The notes beneath the pieces are model-generated. The model ran no database searches, was not told the origin of the DNA, and worked only from the letters and a program-made list of their open reading frames with translations. From Selaginella moellendorffii (Eukaryota; Streptophyta; Lycopodiopsida; Selaginellales; Selaginellaceae), in assembly GCF_000143415.4 (NCBI RefSeq), contig NW_003314289.1, forward strand, positions 908,035-972,034: a stretch of DNA of 64,000 nucleotides, written 5' to 3'. Position 1 is the first letter of the stretch, and every line of letters begins with the position of its first letter. Positions 36,191 to 46,864 of the stretch are shown here, one piece after another. Both the position numbers and the translations under genes were made by a program.

Positions 36191-37250
36191 TTAGTAGTCT
36201 TGCTGGAGTTTTGTGCATACAGCCGTTGTTGTAGAAGTTGGACCTTCTCATAAAACAAAAAAAAAATTAGCAAGATCTTTTTGATACCAAGAATCTAAAC
36301 TTACATAGCTGGAGGCATGGTTGCTTCAATGCAGGATCTTCTTCGAGAGAGGTTGGCTGGAGCCCATAGATCATCTCACAGCTCATGTCTTCAAAATCTA
36401 CAAAAACGCTGAGGGTGATCAAAGAGGAAATAAAAACATCAATCTTCTCGTACTTGGTGTCATGGTGAGAGGCAACCCAAAGTCATTTGTGAAGAAATCC
36501 TGGGTGGGAATTTTACACATATTTACGCACATTCCAACACAGTTGCTGTTCTCTAGATACCTGGAAACGTATTTTTACATGCTTAGTTCTCTTCTTTGTA
36601 GAAATCTCACCTGCATTTAAGAATCTTCACACCGCTGTTTTGTTTCACTCCATTCACTTCTACCTCAAACCGCTGTCAAAAAGTTTGATATAGAAAAGAA
36701 CAAACTAGGATCAATTCGTGGATTTTTTTTACCTCGCAAGGTCCTACGAGCCACTGGAAAAATGGCACCGTGATCGCAGCATTGAACTCGCAAGCCCATT
36801 TAGTTGGAGGAAATAGCTTTCGAAACTATATCACAATACATCACATAGATAAAACTCGAAAAGGAAAATCTTGATAGTACCGTTTCTGGAGCTCCGGGAG
36901 GCATGATTGATAGAAGAACTTCACGAACAAGAGCTCGCTGCTCTACCGGATTTCTTCCCTGAAGAACACCTCGCGATACATCCACGAACCCATCATATCC
37001 AGTCTTTTTGCTAGCTCTCCCTACATTAGAATTCTTTTGATCATACAAGGACAATATAAACCATGTAAGAATCTTTATCCATACCTGTGGCATTCTCCAT
37101 CTTCCTGGCAAAGAGGGACATGAAAGCTCTGTCAAAGATTGAATCCTTGTATCGTGTCTTCTGGCCCATTGGCGCTGGCTTTCCCGACGGCTCCGCGATC
37201 TCACAGCGAATCAAGCTTCTACTATGCAGTGAAACGGAGCTCATCGCCAT
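36191..37250 (-). CDS. DWARF27-like beta-carotene isomerase, copy 1
   Basis: Seven exons, all GT-AG and in frame: 37250-37085, 37020-36881, 36825-36733, 36672-36611, 36560-36454, 36397-36305, 36243-36191; 237 residues. D27 proteins are plastid iron-containing enzymes; the founding member isomerises all-trans to 9-cis beta-carotene, the first step to strigolactones. Family marks are [13 protein letters not shown], the [10 protein letters not shown] segment, [22 protein letters not shown], a Cys-rich [21 protein letters not shown], and [12 protein letters not shown] before the C-terminal KQPC...CPTS. A short basic N-terminus could be a transit peptide. It is nearly identical in structure to the gene at 42087-43107, and its start lies 86 bp from a tRNA-Lys gene. 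Which D27 subclass it belongs to cannot be decided here. Confidence 0.93.
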
Positions 37251-37335
37251 TCCAAAAGAACCAGAAAAAAAACTAATCTACAACCAAAACGAGAGAGCCA
37301 GCGTGTGCCAAGCACGCAACACAAAACAAAAAATC

Positions 37336-37408
37336 CGCCGCCCGTGGGGCTCGAACCCACGACCACAAGGTTAAGAGCCTTGCGCTCTACCAGCTGAGCT
37401 AGGGCGGC
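37336..37408 (-). tRNA. tRNA-Lys (CTT)
   Basis: Full cloverleaf of 73 nt. The acceptor is GCCGCCC with GGGCGGC, the D-arm is AGCTCAGCTGGTAGAGC, the anticodon loop is CTCTTAA (CTT), and the T-arm is GTGGGTTCGAGCCCCAC. There is no intron. It lies between the stop of the plastid-protein gene (37 bp away) and the start of DWARF27-like copy 1. Confidence 0.97.
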
Positions 37409-37444
37409 TTTGCTTGTCAGAAAGATAAAATCCTATACTTTTGA

Positions 37445-38926
37445 TTAGTGTCCATTTCGTTTGAGAATGGCAACCACGAACACCAGTATCACAGGAGCCA
37501 AAGTTAGTACAAAGTAGAACAATCCCTCTGTAAATGCCGCTTTTTGATCATCTTCTCCTTCTTCACTGGATGGTTTTGTGTAGGACGAGTTGTAGCGAGT
37601 GTACTTCCTTGGAATGAGCTCGAAGTAGTCCCGGTAAGCGTTCGCGTCCCATGTTGAGTTTTCACTTACTTTGAGCTTCTCCGCGGCCTAGAAAGTTTTT
37701 GATTGACGAGATCCGAAACTATATGACAAGGTTCTTTGATTTACCTCGAAACTAAATATGAGTTGTTTGGCTCTTTTCTTGACGCTCTGACTTGAATGCG
37801 AGACAAGCTTGTCATAGATCACGCGAGCTTCACGCGATCTGGAGTGAAAGAAAGACAACTTTGTGAAAGAGAAAAGCTGGAGATTATTTTACCTATTCAT
37901 GGATTCGAGGCACAATGCCTTTGAGAGCGCTGCTTGTCCATGGAGCTCGCTCTGCCAAGCAGAAAAAACGAATTTTGCTTTAGAACAACGACTGAAACTT
38001 CATGACTGAAACCTGGAAAACCATCTTCTCCATGACAATCTCAAAGTTTTGCACTGCATCTCTTAACTTGCCACTCTTGAGCAATCCTTCTGCTTTACTC
38101 ATGATCTGCAACGTAACTACATGTTCCACCATTTAGAAATCGAGAGATCTGAAACAAAAGAGGAATACAAACCTCTTGGCACTCGGAAGAAACTCTCGGA
38201 TCAATATCCAGGCCCATTTTTCGTCGATACTCGGCAAGCAACTCTTTAGTCTTTGTTTCGCGAGCTTTCTTCTCCTCGTCAGTTTCAAGCTCTTCTCCCG
38301 GTTTTATTGTTCGTCCTCCTCCAAACTACAAGAAAAACAAAGATCAAAGATCAAACACAAAACGTGCCATCTCTTCTTCCAGAAAAAAAAAAAAAGAAAA
38401 AAGAAAACTGATTTTTTACCGTCTTGGAGATGTTTGGAGGCCGCGGGAACACACCCCACGTAGAAACCTTGGGCTTGTACAAATCATCTCCAGCTTTCGA
38501 TGCATCCTCGACGTCTCTCGTGATGATCTCCACTTCCGGGAGCTGTCCGGGAGGCGGAGCTTCAAACTCGGCGATCAATCCCGCCGGCCGCCCCGGCTTC
38601 TTCTTCTCGGAGAAGTCCAGCCCCACGAATTCCATCCCCTTCTTCCTGATCTCCAGCGTGAGGGAGTCCTGAGGCCGTGGAACTCGCCTCTTGATCACCC
38701 CATCTCTCGTGATAATCTCGACTTCCACCTCGTTCGACGATAATGGGCTCTTCTCCTCCTCTTTGCTTTTCTTGATTTTCAGCTCCTCCATTTTCTTGCG
38801 ATAAGCAGCGGCTCGCTCCATCGCGCTTTGCGGCCCATTTTGATCCGAGCTAGAAGCTCGCGGTGTAATTCGACTGAAACTCTGGATTCTACCACTCACC
38901 CAGCTCGCGGAGCACGACGCGTCCAT
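37445..38926 (-). CDS. Plastid-targeted membrane-anchored protein, unnamed
   Basis: Six exons in frame: 38926-38420, 38325-38173, 38105-38013, 37951-37893, 37838-37745, 37687-37445; 382 residues. The start at 38926 (MDASCSASWVSGR) gives a Ser/Arg-rich N-terminus like a chloroplast transit peptide; the in-frame ATG at 39013 is less likely. Residues about 35-170 are charged and Pro-rich, with two repeats of a VEIITRD phrase. The middle is helical and resembles a TPR-like pair (SGKLRDAVQNFEIV ... QAALSKALCLESM). One transmembrane helix (about residues 356-375, GLFYFVLTLAPVILVFVVAIL) lies next to the C-terminus. This looks like a conserved plant protein, but I cannot name it. A thylakoid or envelope location is inferred. 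Confidence 0.85.
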
Positions 38927-39043
38927 TCCCTCCTTCCCGCTAGCCCTAAAACACATGTTTAAACTTTTGAAAAACTTCTTTAAGGCTGATGTGTCAGTAC
39001 AAAAGCCTGCCACGTGGAGTAGTTATCTCGCCACGTCACTACC

Positions 39044-39529
39044 TTAGTTTACAGTATGTGTGGCCCAGGTGGCCTTATTGTCCGACGTGTAGATGACAAC
39101 GTTGCCATCGTTTTGGGTGACGAGGCGGTACTGCTCGTCGTCCTTGCTGCTGACGTCAATGGTATCGCTGTCCCAGACTGCCACGTCGGCGTCGTTGAAG
39201 ATGACGAGGTTCCCATTTCCTTGGAGCAAGACATAGCAACCAGATGCTTTCTTATCCGTGCGTGATGCCCAGAGAGGCTTGTTATCACTTGTCCGATACA
39301 AAACTAAATTACAATCCGATTGCATTATCTGTACATTATAAATCAGAATGTATTGTGAATTATAAACATGATTCTCACAAACCAGATTGAAACGCCCATC
39401 TTGGGATTTGATGTTGTTCCTCACTAAATTGTTGCTCTTGAGCCTCGCATTGTGGCCTAAAATGTCTGCTGCTTGAGAGAGATTAACAACAAGAAGGAGA
39501 AGGATTGAGATTAAGATCCCTGTGATCAT
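39044..39529 (-). CDS. Secreted bulb-type (GNA-like) mannose-binding lectin
   Basis: Single exon, 161 residues. The signal peptide is about 1-20 (MITGILISILLLLVVNLSQA). One B-lectin domain with three beta-prism repeats follows. The mannose-site pattern QxDxNxVxY reads QSDCNLVLY at about 70-78, as a weaker QGNGNLVIF at about 102-110, and as QNDGNVVIY at about 139-147. Site 1 is near canonical, site 2 lacks the Asp, and site 3 is close to canonical. Two Cys flank the domain core. The family binds mannose in the apoplast, often in defence. A TATA-like TATAAAT reads on the minus strand at about 39612-39606. The gene is divergent from the chitinase at 39889. Confidence 0.92.
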   Translation of the reverse strand: MITGILISILLLLVVNLSQAADILGHNARLKSNNLVRNNIKSQDGRFNLVCENHVYNSQYILIYNVQIMQSDCNLVLYRTSDNKPLWASRTDKKASGCYVLLQGNGNLVIFNDADVAVWDSDTIDVSSKDDEQYRLVTQNDGNVVIYTSDNKATWATHTVN

Positions 39530-39888
39530 TGCAAAGAGTGTTGGTGATCACCCTCCTTGACAAAGTTTAGAGAACCTCTCCTTCTTGGAAGAAGATTAGA
39601 TCGTGATTTATAGTAGTGGAATTTGATTTTGAATTGGTGGTGGAACTTAGTGCTCCACTATGTTTTGAATTGGTCTTTGACATTGATATATAATTGCCAC
39701 CTCAGGCCTACAGTCTTTACTGGTCAAAGTCTCCTTGAAACTGGTGTTGACTGCACGTTTCCAAAGAGGAGAGTTCAAAAGAAAACAGCAATCTTCCGCG
39801 GTTTTCAAAGGAATGATGGACTTTCTCGGCACCGGCTTGGCTACTTAACAAGCGTCTTCTTTTCTTTTCTTTGCAGATTCACCTAGAC

Positions 39889-40959
39889 ATGAAGATAATC
39901 ACAAGTGTTGTTCTCTGCTTGTTCTTGATCAATTCTGTGAGCATCAAAGTTCTTGCACAAGATGGCTCTTGCTCAGCAGCCAAGCTTTGCCAATCCGGTT
40001 ACTGCTGTAGCAAGTTTGGTTACTGTGGCACAACCGATGCATACTGTGGATCTGGAAACTGTGCTTCACAGTGCCCAGGTAGCGGAGGTGGCGGCGGCGG
40101 CGGCGGTGGCGGCGGCGGTGGAAGCACAACCAAGGGTGGCATAGCAATATACTGGGGCCAAGATGGAAACGAAGGGACCTTGCTCAGCGCTTGCAACACT
40201 GGAAGATACCGCATTCTTATCATCTCCTTCCTTTCGCAGTTTGGAAGAGGGCAAACCCCACTTCTCAACCTTGCCGGGCACTGCGATCCACCCTCCGGTG
40301 GCTGCAAAGGCCTCACTTCGGACATCAACGCTTGCAAGAGCAAAGGCATCAAGGTTCTCCTGTCGATCGGCGGTGGCGCCGGAAGCTATGGCCTCTCTTC
40401 GTCCAGCGATGGCGAGTCCGTCGCCACCTACATCTGGAACAACTATTTGGGCGGTTCTTCGAGCAATCGTCCGCTTGGGTCCGCTGTTCTTGACGGCGTC
40501 GACTTTGACATCGAGACGGGCAACACTCCACAGCAGTATTACATCGCCATGGCTCAGAAGCTCAAATCTTTCAATGGTAACTTGATTCTAAGCGCTGCTC
40601 CTCAGTGTCCAATCCCAGACGCAAGCCTTGGATCCGTGATCAAGGTTCCCGGGCTGTTCACATATGTGTTCGTGCAGTTCTATAACAATCCACAGTGTCA
40701 GTACAACAACAATGGAGTTTCCGGGATCTTGGGCTCTTGGAATAATTGGGTTTCAAACTCCGTCACCCCAAGCACTGTCAAGGTTTTCATGGGATTGCCA
40801 GCATCACCTCAAGCTGCTGGGTCTGGATACATGCCTCCTAATGTTCTTACGTCCCAGGTCTTGCCAACCATCAAGGGCTCCTCCAAGTACGGAGGTGTGA
40901 TGCTTTACTCTGTGGCTTATGACAAGTCGTACAGCAGTGCCATCGTCTCCAGTGTTTGA
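39889..40959 (+). CDS. Hevein-domain (CBM18) class III chitinase (GH18)
   Basis: Single exon, 356 residues from the ATG at 39889; the upstream ATG at 39871 would only add six residues before the signal peptide. Order: signal peptide (about 1-23); hevein-like chitin-binding domain (about 25-63) with eight Cys in hevein spacing and the binding stretch [13 protein letters not shown]; a linker of about 13 consecutive Gly; and a GH18 class III barrel from [12 protein letters not shown]. The catalytic motif DGVDFDIE (acid Glu about 209) and [10 protein letters not shown] are intact. The enzyme should bind and cut chitin outside the cell. CBM18 is usually paired with GH19 in class I and IV plant chitinases, so this pairing is unusual. 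The catalytic half is clearly related to the chitinase at 1093-2016. Confidence 0.94.
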   Translation: MKIITSVVLCLFLINSVSIKVLAQDGSCSAAKLCQSGYCCSKFGYCGTTDAYCGSGNCASQCPGSGGGGGGGGGGGGGSTTKGGIAIYWGQDGNEGTLLSACNTGRYRILIISFLSQFGRGQTPLLNLAGHCDPPSGGCKGLTSDINACKSKGIKVLLSIGGGAGSYGLSSSSDGESVATYIWNNYLGGSSSNRPLGSAVLDGVDFDIETGNTPQQYYIAMAQKLKSFNGNLILSAAPQCPIPDASLGSVIKVPGLFTYVFVQFYNNPQCQYNNNGVSGILGSWNNWVSNSVTPSTVKVFMGLPASPQAAGSGYMPPNVLTSQVLPTIKGSSKYGGVMLYSVAYDKSYSSAIVSSV

Positions 40960-41728
40960 GAGAAAATAAGCTGCTGTTCATAATAATGTGCAACTTATGA
41001 AAGAGTGCAAAAACGTTTTCTAGAATATTTCTTACACCCAACGTAGGATGTGGAAACATGATCATGATATATCAAAATTCGATTTTCGAGCTCAATGTAT
41101 CCATGAGAGAAATTAATCTTCTTGTGTCAATTATTTACGGCAAGATTCAAGCCCCGTTTTTACTGTCTCGTGTTTTTACCAAAATGGAGCGACAAGTTTG
41201 CGCTTGAATATTAATTGCTGTGAGGTCGTGAATCCCTTGCAAGAGTGCTTGCTCTAGATTTTTTGCTAGATAGATTTCTTTCATTCTTACTCTTTCTTTT
41301 ATCGTTTCAATGTTGCTTCTGGCACTGCTGGTGCATCACTCGATCGCTCTCAACTTGGTCCCAAGGCAAGGTTTTCGAGGCGATTTGCCTCTCGTAGTCC
41401 TCTCACGCCTTCGCGCTGCTGCCCTGGTACTGTTGGGTTAGGAACTTTGCCTGGCGCCAGTACTCCTCGCTCCTGATCATTGCCGGGTTAGAAGAACGAA
41501 CAAAGAAAAATCATCGTCTCCCGCTCCTCTTCGCCACCGCCTCAAGAGCTCTGGGCCTCGGGTTCTTTCCGGCTCAACGATTCATCTCGTTCTTCCCACC
41601 GCCATTGATGGCGAGCGTGTGCTGAATCCAGGCCCGGCAGAGAGGGTTTCCTCCAGCGAATCCGGGGACGAAGATAAAGCTAGACGACTTAACGTGAAAG
41701 TTGGCACGCGATTAATGTTAAACAAGAA
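40960..41728. other. Intergenic with GC-rich, gene-like remnant
   Basis: About 41310-41690 is GC-rich and reads on the minus strand as broken protein-like pieces (for example a frame through AGGNPLCRAWIQHT) with frequent stops. No intact frame or named domain was found, so it may be a pseudogene. Confidence 0.35.
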
Positions 41729-41808
41729 GTTGAGATGGCCGAGTTGGTCTAAGGCGCCAGATTAAGGTTCTGGTCCGCAAGGGCGTGGGTTCGAATCCCA
41801 CTCTCAAC
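41729..41808 (+). tRNA. tRNA-Leu (AAG)
   Basis: 80 nt. The acceptor GTTGAGA pairs with TCTCAAC. The D-arm is GGCCGAGTTGGTCTAAGGC, the anticodon loop is CAGATTAAGGTTCTG (AAG), a long class II variable arm (TCCGCAAGGGC) follows, and the T-loop is GGTTCGAATCC. No intron. Confidence 0.96.
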
Positions 41809-41955
41809 ACAAGATACTCTATTATAACTAAATCTACAGCGCTGCTACTTGATATTGTTCTTCAGTTTTGCATGGCACTTGTGCCAACTCTTCCAGGAGA
41901 GGCTTAAAAGATGAAACTAGAAGTTTGTCGAATTTTCTTCCCAATCACATGCAAA

Positions 41956-42028
41956 GCCGCCCTAGCTCAGTTGGTAGAGCGCAAGGCTCTTAACCTTGTG
42001 GTCGGGGGTTCGAGCCCCCCGGGCGGCG
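41956..42028 (+). tRNA. tRNA-Lys (CTT)
   Basis: 73 nt, nearly identical to the copy at 37336-37408. Differences are in the D-loop (one base) and the T-stem, where the GGGGG/CCCCC pairs are kept. The anticodon is CTT. It lies 58 bp upstream of DWARF27-like copy 2, mirroring the copy 1 arrangement. Confidence 0.97.
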
Positions 42029-42086
42029 GTTATCGCAATCTCGTTTTGCTCGTGGCATTTTTTAATTTTTTTCTGGTTCTTGCGGA

Positions 42087-43107
42087 ATGGCGCTGGGCGC
42101 GCCCGCGATTTCATTCCATAGAAGCTTGATTCGCTGTGAGATCGCGGAGCCGTCGGGAAAGCCAGCGCCAATGGGCCAGAAGACACGATACAAGGATTCA
42201 ATCTTTGATAGAGCTTTCATGTCCCTCTTTTCCAGGAAGATGGAGAGTGCCACAGGTATGGATAAAATTCTGACATGGTTTATATCGTCCTTGTATGATC
42301 TAAAGAAATCTGATGTAGGAAGAGCTACCAACAAGCCGGGATACGATGGGTTCGTGGATGTATCGCGAGGGGTTCTCAAGGGAAGAACTCCTGTAGAGCA
42401 GCGAGCTCTTGTTCGTCAAGTTTTCCTATCAATCATGCCTCCCGGAGCTCCAGAAACGGTACTATTTATCTATGTGATGGCTGAGCGAACATTGTGATAC
42501 AGTTTCGAAAGCTATTTCCTCCAACTAAATGGGCTTGCGAGTTCAATGCTGCGATCACGGTGCCATTTTTCCAGTGGCTAGTAGGACCTTGCGAGGTAAA
42601 AAATAGTGTAGATTTGATTTTAGTTTATCAAACTCTTTGACAGACGTTTGAGGTAGAAGTGAATGGGGTGAAACAAAACAGTGGTGTGAAGATTCTGAAA
42701 TGCAGGTAAGAATTCTACAAAGAAGAAAAGTGCGCATGTAAAAATTGCTTTTCCAGGTATTTAGAGAACAGCTCCTGTGCTGGAATGTGCGTAAATGTGT
42801 GTAAAATTCCCACCCAAGATTTATTCACAAATGACTTTGGACTGCCTCTGACCATGACACCGAGTAAGAGGACTGATTTTTTCATTTCTTGTTTGATCAC
42901 TTGAACTCTTTTTTTGTGTAGATTTTGAGGACATGAGCTGCGAGATGATCTATGGACTCCAGCCGCCCTCTCTCGAAGAGGATCCAGCATTGAAGCAACC
43001 ATGTCTTGAACGTTGTAAGTTTTTATATCATTTGCTCACTAATTGCAGTCTTTATTTTGTTAAAAGGTCCAACTTCTACTACAAAGCCAATTTGCACAAA
43101 ACTGTAG
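42087..43107 (+). CDS. DWARF27-like beta-carotene isomerase, copy 2
   Basis: Seven exons, all GT-AG and in frame: 42087-42255, 42319-42458, 42503-42595, 42644-42705, 42757-42863, 42922-43014, 43067-43107; 234 residues. All intron positions and phases equal those of copy 1. The family segments [37 protein letters not shown], the Cys-rich NSSCAGMCVNVCKIPTQDLF and [11 protein letters not shown] are intact. The main differences are the first 10 residues and the C-terminal tail (ends TKL instead of TKLQQDY). Likely a plastid carotenoid cis/trans isomerase. The first-exon acceptor at 42318 was chosen because the earlier AG at 42305 gives an immediate stop. Together with the tRNA-Lys upstream it forms an inverted duplicate of the unit at 36191-37408. 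Confidence 0.94.
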
Positions 43108-43219
43108 AGAAATAATTATGGTAAAGATTATTTCCTCATTCTAAAGTTCGTTTTTACCACTTTCACCTTTTTTATTTGCAACCTGTAGAGTCGCAGCCTT
43201 GCTCCTTTCGATCCTGGCA

Positions 43220-44480
43220 AGTCGCAATCACTTTCACTAGAGCCCCTCTCGAGTTCCCCCTGTTCTGGACCAACACCTCAGCAGGAGTGATCTCAACCTT
43301 GGCGATGCTTTGATCTCCCCAAACTCCTTTTCAAACTCCCTGGGCTGCAAGATCTCAAGAGCACCTTGAACACCTCGAATCCACAGTATCCCATGAAAAT
43401 GTGCCATCCTGACCAGATCCATCCAGATCCTCCTTGTGGTTCGTCGTGAATATAATGATTCTCTCACCCCCCATCGATGAAATTCAGTAGCCCCGACAGT
43501 GTAAGCTTGCTACTCCCTTCATCCATTTTCTTGTCTTCTTTTCGGACTCGCCATCCGTCTCTTTGGTTTCTTCTTCCAGTGCTGGATTCCCCCTCTTCTT
43601 AAGCTCCAGCGAGCAGTCGATGTCCTCGATCATGATGATAGCTCTAGTTCTAGAGCTCTATCCCCATGAGCAGCTTCCTCAAGTCGGCATTGCTCTTCAC
43701 CTCCGTCAGCTCCATGTCGTAGACATCGTACTGCGTGGGTGGCAAGGAGTTCTTCAGCTGGGAGAGCTTGGAAGCGCGGGTATCTGGGCCACCAGGGACT
43801 GGGAAGTCGTCGCTCATCTCTGCCATCGCAAACTACATGAAGGAGTCCAGGTCCTGGATGATCTTGTTCTTGAGCTCGGGATCCAGCGCCACTTGAGAAC
43901 GTCAAGGCATGCTTGAAGGCACCGATCTCCACGTCTTGTTCTTGTAAACCCGCTCCATTGAGTGTCGAATGCTGGTGTAGAGCTGCCAGTCTTGGTTCTG
44001 TCGTTTCAAGCTCTCCCCAGGCTTGATAACTTCCCTCATGTACTCCGGCAAGAGCGTATACTTGTGCCTCCTGTGAACTTGGACGACGTACTCTCGCTGT
44101 GTTCCTCCACTTCGATCGTAGTAACTGGGCCGTCCATTGCCGGAGGACTCGGTGACGCTGAAAGTCCAGGAGAATGTGACTCCTTTGAACTTGTCCTTCA
44201 CTCCCTTGCCACGGCAATTCAGCTATATAGCGTTCTTCACTCTGGTAAACTGGATCCTGTTTGCCGAGCTTTGGTGTTGGTGTCGGTGAGATGAGCGACG
44301 TAGAGGTCGTAGATCTCGTTGACGTTGCTGGATTGAGAGCTCGGTATCCCACCCAAGCCAAGTTACAAACCTCTTGAGCTTGAACTCCAGACGGACCCAG
44401 ACGTGGCGATTAACTATCTGGTTGATGATGAAGCCCATGAGAAAACCGAGATGGGAGAACTACCCCACTGCCAGTGCCAT
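43220..44480 (-). pseudogene. BCS1-like AAA-ATPase pseudogene
   Basis: Fragments in several minus frames match plant BCS1/AAA-ATPase (ASD, HSR4-like) proteins. There is an N-terminal membrane stretch from the ATG at 44480 (LGFLMGFIINQIVNR, with a stop six codons after the start). Then come YYDRSGGTQREYVVQVHRRHK and LLPEYMREVI, a VYDMELTEVKSNA reading, IIMIEDIDCSLEL (Walker B) near 43610, and IIIFTTNHKEDLD near 43450. The frame changes several times. The block that should carry the Walker A P-loop is replaced by an unrelated stretch at about 43750-43850. Not functional. Confidence 0.8.
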
Positions 44481-44940
44481 CTTGCTCGGTTGCTTCTGCT
44501 GTGAGAATGAGAAGAATCTGACCTTGCAGCCTCGCTCTTTATTCGCCTGAAGGTCAAGCCAAAACGAAGCCACCTCCCGCGAATGCGAATTGTTAGTCTC
44601 GTGCTGCTGACGAGACGAAGAATACCTTCTTTACATTAAGGAGCCCAAGCCAAACGACATGAGGCGTTGAAATGAGCTCCAGAACCTTCCCTGCGACCAT
44701 TATCTGCGTAGATCCACTGACAATTGTGCAATCTCAAAAAAAACTAGATTCCGCCACAGCGTATATTACATCAAACGCTAGGAACCATTGAAAGCCTCCA
44801 TAGCCTCAAAAGAATCAACAAACAAAAATACAATCACCGTGTGGCATCCTAATCAATTAGTGGAATCTTTACAGAATCTCTAATAAAGAACAATTCATCG
44901 AGTCCATAGATTTCGCAGCTCCAAATATACGTTCAAAGAG
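44481..44940. other. Intergenic, no gene seen
   Basis: Upstream flank of the AAA-ATPase pseudogene. No frame or repeat recognised. Confidence 0.5.
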
Positions 44941-44944
44941 GAAC

Positions 44945-45630
44945 TTCTGAAAACATCAATCTTCTCGTACTGGGTGTCATTTGTGTGGGTGGGATCTTTA
45001 CACACATTTACGCACTGTTCTCTAGATACCTGGAAAAGTATTTTTACATCATGCTTAGACGGAGTGAAACAAAACAGCAGTGTGAAGATTCTTAAATGCA
45101 GGTAAAATCTACAAAGACAAAACTATTCAGTGCGCCGCAAGCACAAGGACGCCCTAGCAGCACCTTGAGCACCTTTCAATGCTGGGGCGCTTAACCATCT
45201 ACTTCAAACCGCTGTAAAAAAAAGGATATAGAAAAGAGCAAAGTAGGATCAAATCTAGAGTGTTTTTTTACCTTGCACTACTACCCACTGGAAAACTGAC
45301 ACCGTGATCGCAGCACTGAGCTCGCACGCCCACTTAGTTGGATGAAATAGCTTTTGAAACTATATCACATTGGATCATTCATATTATAGATAAAACCCAG
45401 CAAAATCTTTGATACCGTTTCTGGAGCTCCGGGAGGCATGATGGATAGGAGAAACTCACGAACAAAAGCTCGCTGCTCCACAGGAGTTCTTTCCCGAAGA
45501 ACACCTCGCGATAACTAGCTCTTCCTACATTATACATACAAGAACAATGTAAACCATGTAAGAATCTTGGCACGTGAACGCCATTGAATCTTTGGTAGAT
45601 TCAATCCGGATTCCGAAAGAGCACACAAAG
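44945..45630 (-). pseudogene. DWARF27-like pseudogene 1, with inverted exon 4 segment
   Basis: Minus-strand remnants occur in gene order: exon 5 end near 44960 and start near 45030, exon 4 start near 45205, exon 3 at about 45270-45360, exon 2 at about 45415-45515, and an exon 1 trace at about 45580-45625. The exon 4 end lies inverted on the plus strand at about 45058-45105 (GGAGTGAAACAAAACAGCAG followed by its donor). Indels break every exon. Confidence 0.8.
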
Positions 45631-45671
45631 AAAGGAAGATTCAAAAAAGAGGAAGACTTAATCCACAAGCA

Positions 45672-45713
45672 TGGCGCCACAAGGTTAAGAACCTCAACTG
45701 AGCTGGGTGGCCT
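45672..45713 (-). pseudogene. tRNA-Lys relic
   Basis: CCACAAGGTTAAGAACC and CTGAGCTGGGTGGCC match the anticodon and D-arm halves of the tRNA-Lys genes on the minus strand, with the rest lost. Its position upstream of pseudogene 1 repeats the tRNA-Lys/DWARF27 order. Confidence 0.7.
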
Positions 45714-46305
45714 GATTTAAAGTCGTACCAGATATTAGTTCGCATCCTATCCCACGTATAGAACCGATCCTTCGTCTATTGAGTCCAGCTCGAGCCAACC
45801 TTGCTTCCAGTCATGGCTGGTCCTCTGTTGTGAATCGTGTCCGATAGAAGGCATCCAGCTCTAGAGCTCATGCATCTGCTCCACGCTTGTCACCGTCATG
45901 GTTTCAATGTGGCTTTGATCCAATCAAGGGCTAGCCGTCCAGTCAGTCGGGGCTCACTCTAGGAAGACCTCGATTACTCTCTTAGGTCTGATGTTCTCGT
46001 CTAGTAAGAGTAAGACCAGTAAGGTCCACATGTCCTTGATCAAAGGAGATGTGGAAGTGCTTATAAGATCGATTCCACTTGGCTCTGGCGCGAGATCGAG
46101 CACTAGAAAACTTGCCAATTGGTACATATGGCGATTTCCAGAGAGTAGCATTTGCTCCATGACGGGGGTCTCTAATTGTTCTGCTGCTTCTTGAGCCTCG
46201 AGGAAAGATCAATCCCCGTCACCGCAGAAAACGATGTCCCTTCTGCCTTCTCATGGCATACATAGATAGACACATCCATGACATAATCCATCTCACAACT
46301 TTATC
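45714..46305. other. No gene recognised
   Basis: Small minus frames at 45954-46212 have no recognisable domain. The composition is gene-like, so a decayed fragment is possible. Confidence 0.4.
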
Positions 46306-46626
46306 GAATCGCAATGAGCCACGCCATAACACTGCGCACCGTGATTGAGCTCGCACGCCCACGTAGTTGGAGGAAATAGCTTTATCACATGTTAGAGATA
46401 AAAATCAGCAGGAGAGCCTCAGGAACAAGAGCTCGCTGGAGTTCTTCCCAAAGAACACCTCGGAATACATCCACAAATCCATCATATCATCTTGTTACTA
46501 GCTCTTCCTGCATTTTAAATACAAGAACAATGTAAACCATGTAAGAATCTTGGCAAAGAGGGACATGAACGCTCTTTCAAAGATTATATCTTCGATAGAT
46601 TCAATCTGGATTCCGAAAGAACACCG
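46306..46626 (-). pseudogene. DWARF27-like pseudogene 2a (exons 3-1 fragment)
   Basis: Minus-strand traces of exon 3 (about 46338-46382), exon 2 (about 46400-46505) and exon 1 (about 46555-46610), with large deletions. It ends at the boundary with an FMO-derived fragment. Confidence 0.75.
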
Positions 46627-46631
46627 TTGAA

Positions 46632-46800
46632 ATCCAGGTAGCTATAGAGATGAATGGAGTGACAATAATTTGCATCCTAGCTAAGAAACAATAACAATAA
46701 CAATGATGTAATAATAACAATAATGTCTTTTTCTTTTTCTTTGCAATGAACATCAAACAACAGTTTAGATATCCAGATGGCACACTATTCATTTTTATTT
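46632..46800 (+). pseudogene. FMO 3'-end fragment
   Basis: Plus-strand copy of the last FMO exon and 3' flank: TAGAGATGAATGGAGTGACAA, a deletion, then AGCTAAGAAACAATAAC and the 3' sequence TGCAATGAACATCAAACAACAG also seen after the FMO genes. It is inserted between the two DWARF27 fragments. Confidence 0.8.
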
Positions 46801-46864
46801 CCAAGGATTTAAACTAAGTTAGACCTTTAACACAATAAGTAGAGTCTAGTGAGCAAAATTTCTA

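Noticed and set aside
36321-36620. Plus-strand frame of 99 codons
   Set aside because: Antisense to exons 4-6 of DWARF27-like copy 1.
41911-42129. Plus-strand frame of 72 codons
   Set aside because: It reads through the tRNA-Lys gene.
42256-42305. Earlier acceptor for intron 1 of DWARF27-like copy 2
   Set aside because: Splicing at 42305 gives a stop within three codons; 42318 restores the family sequence and matches copy 1.
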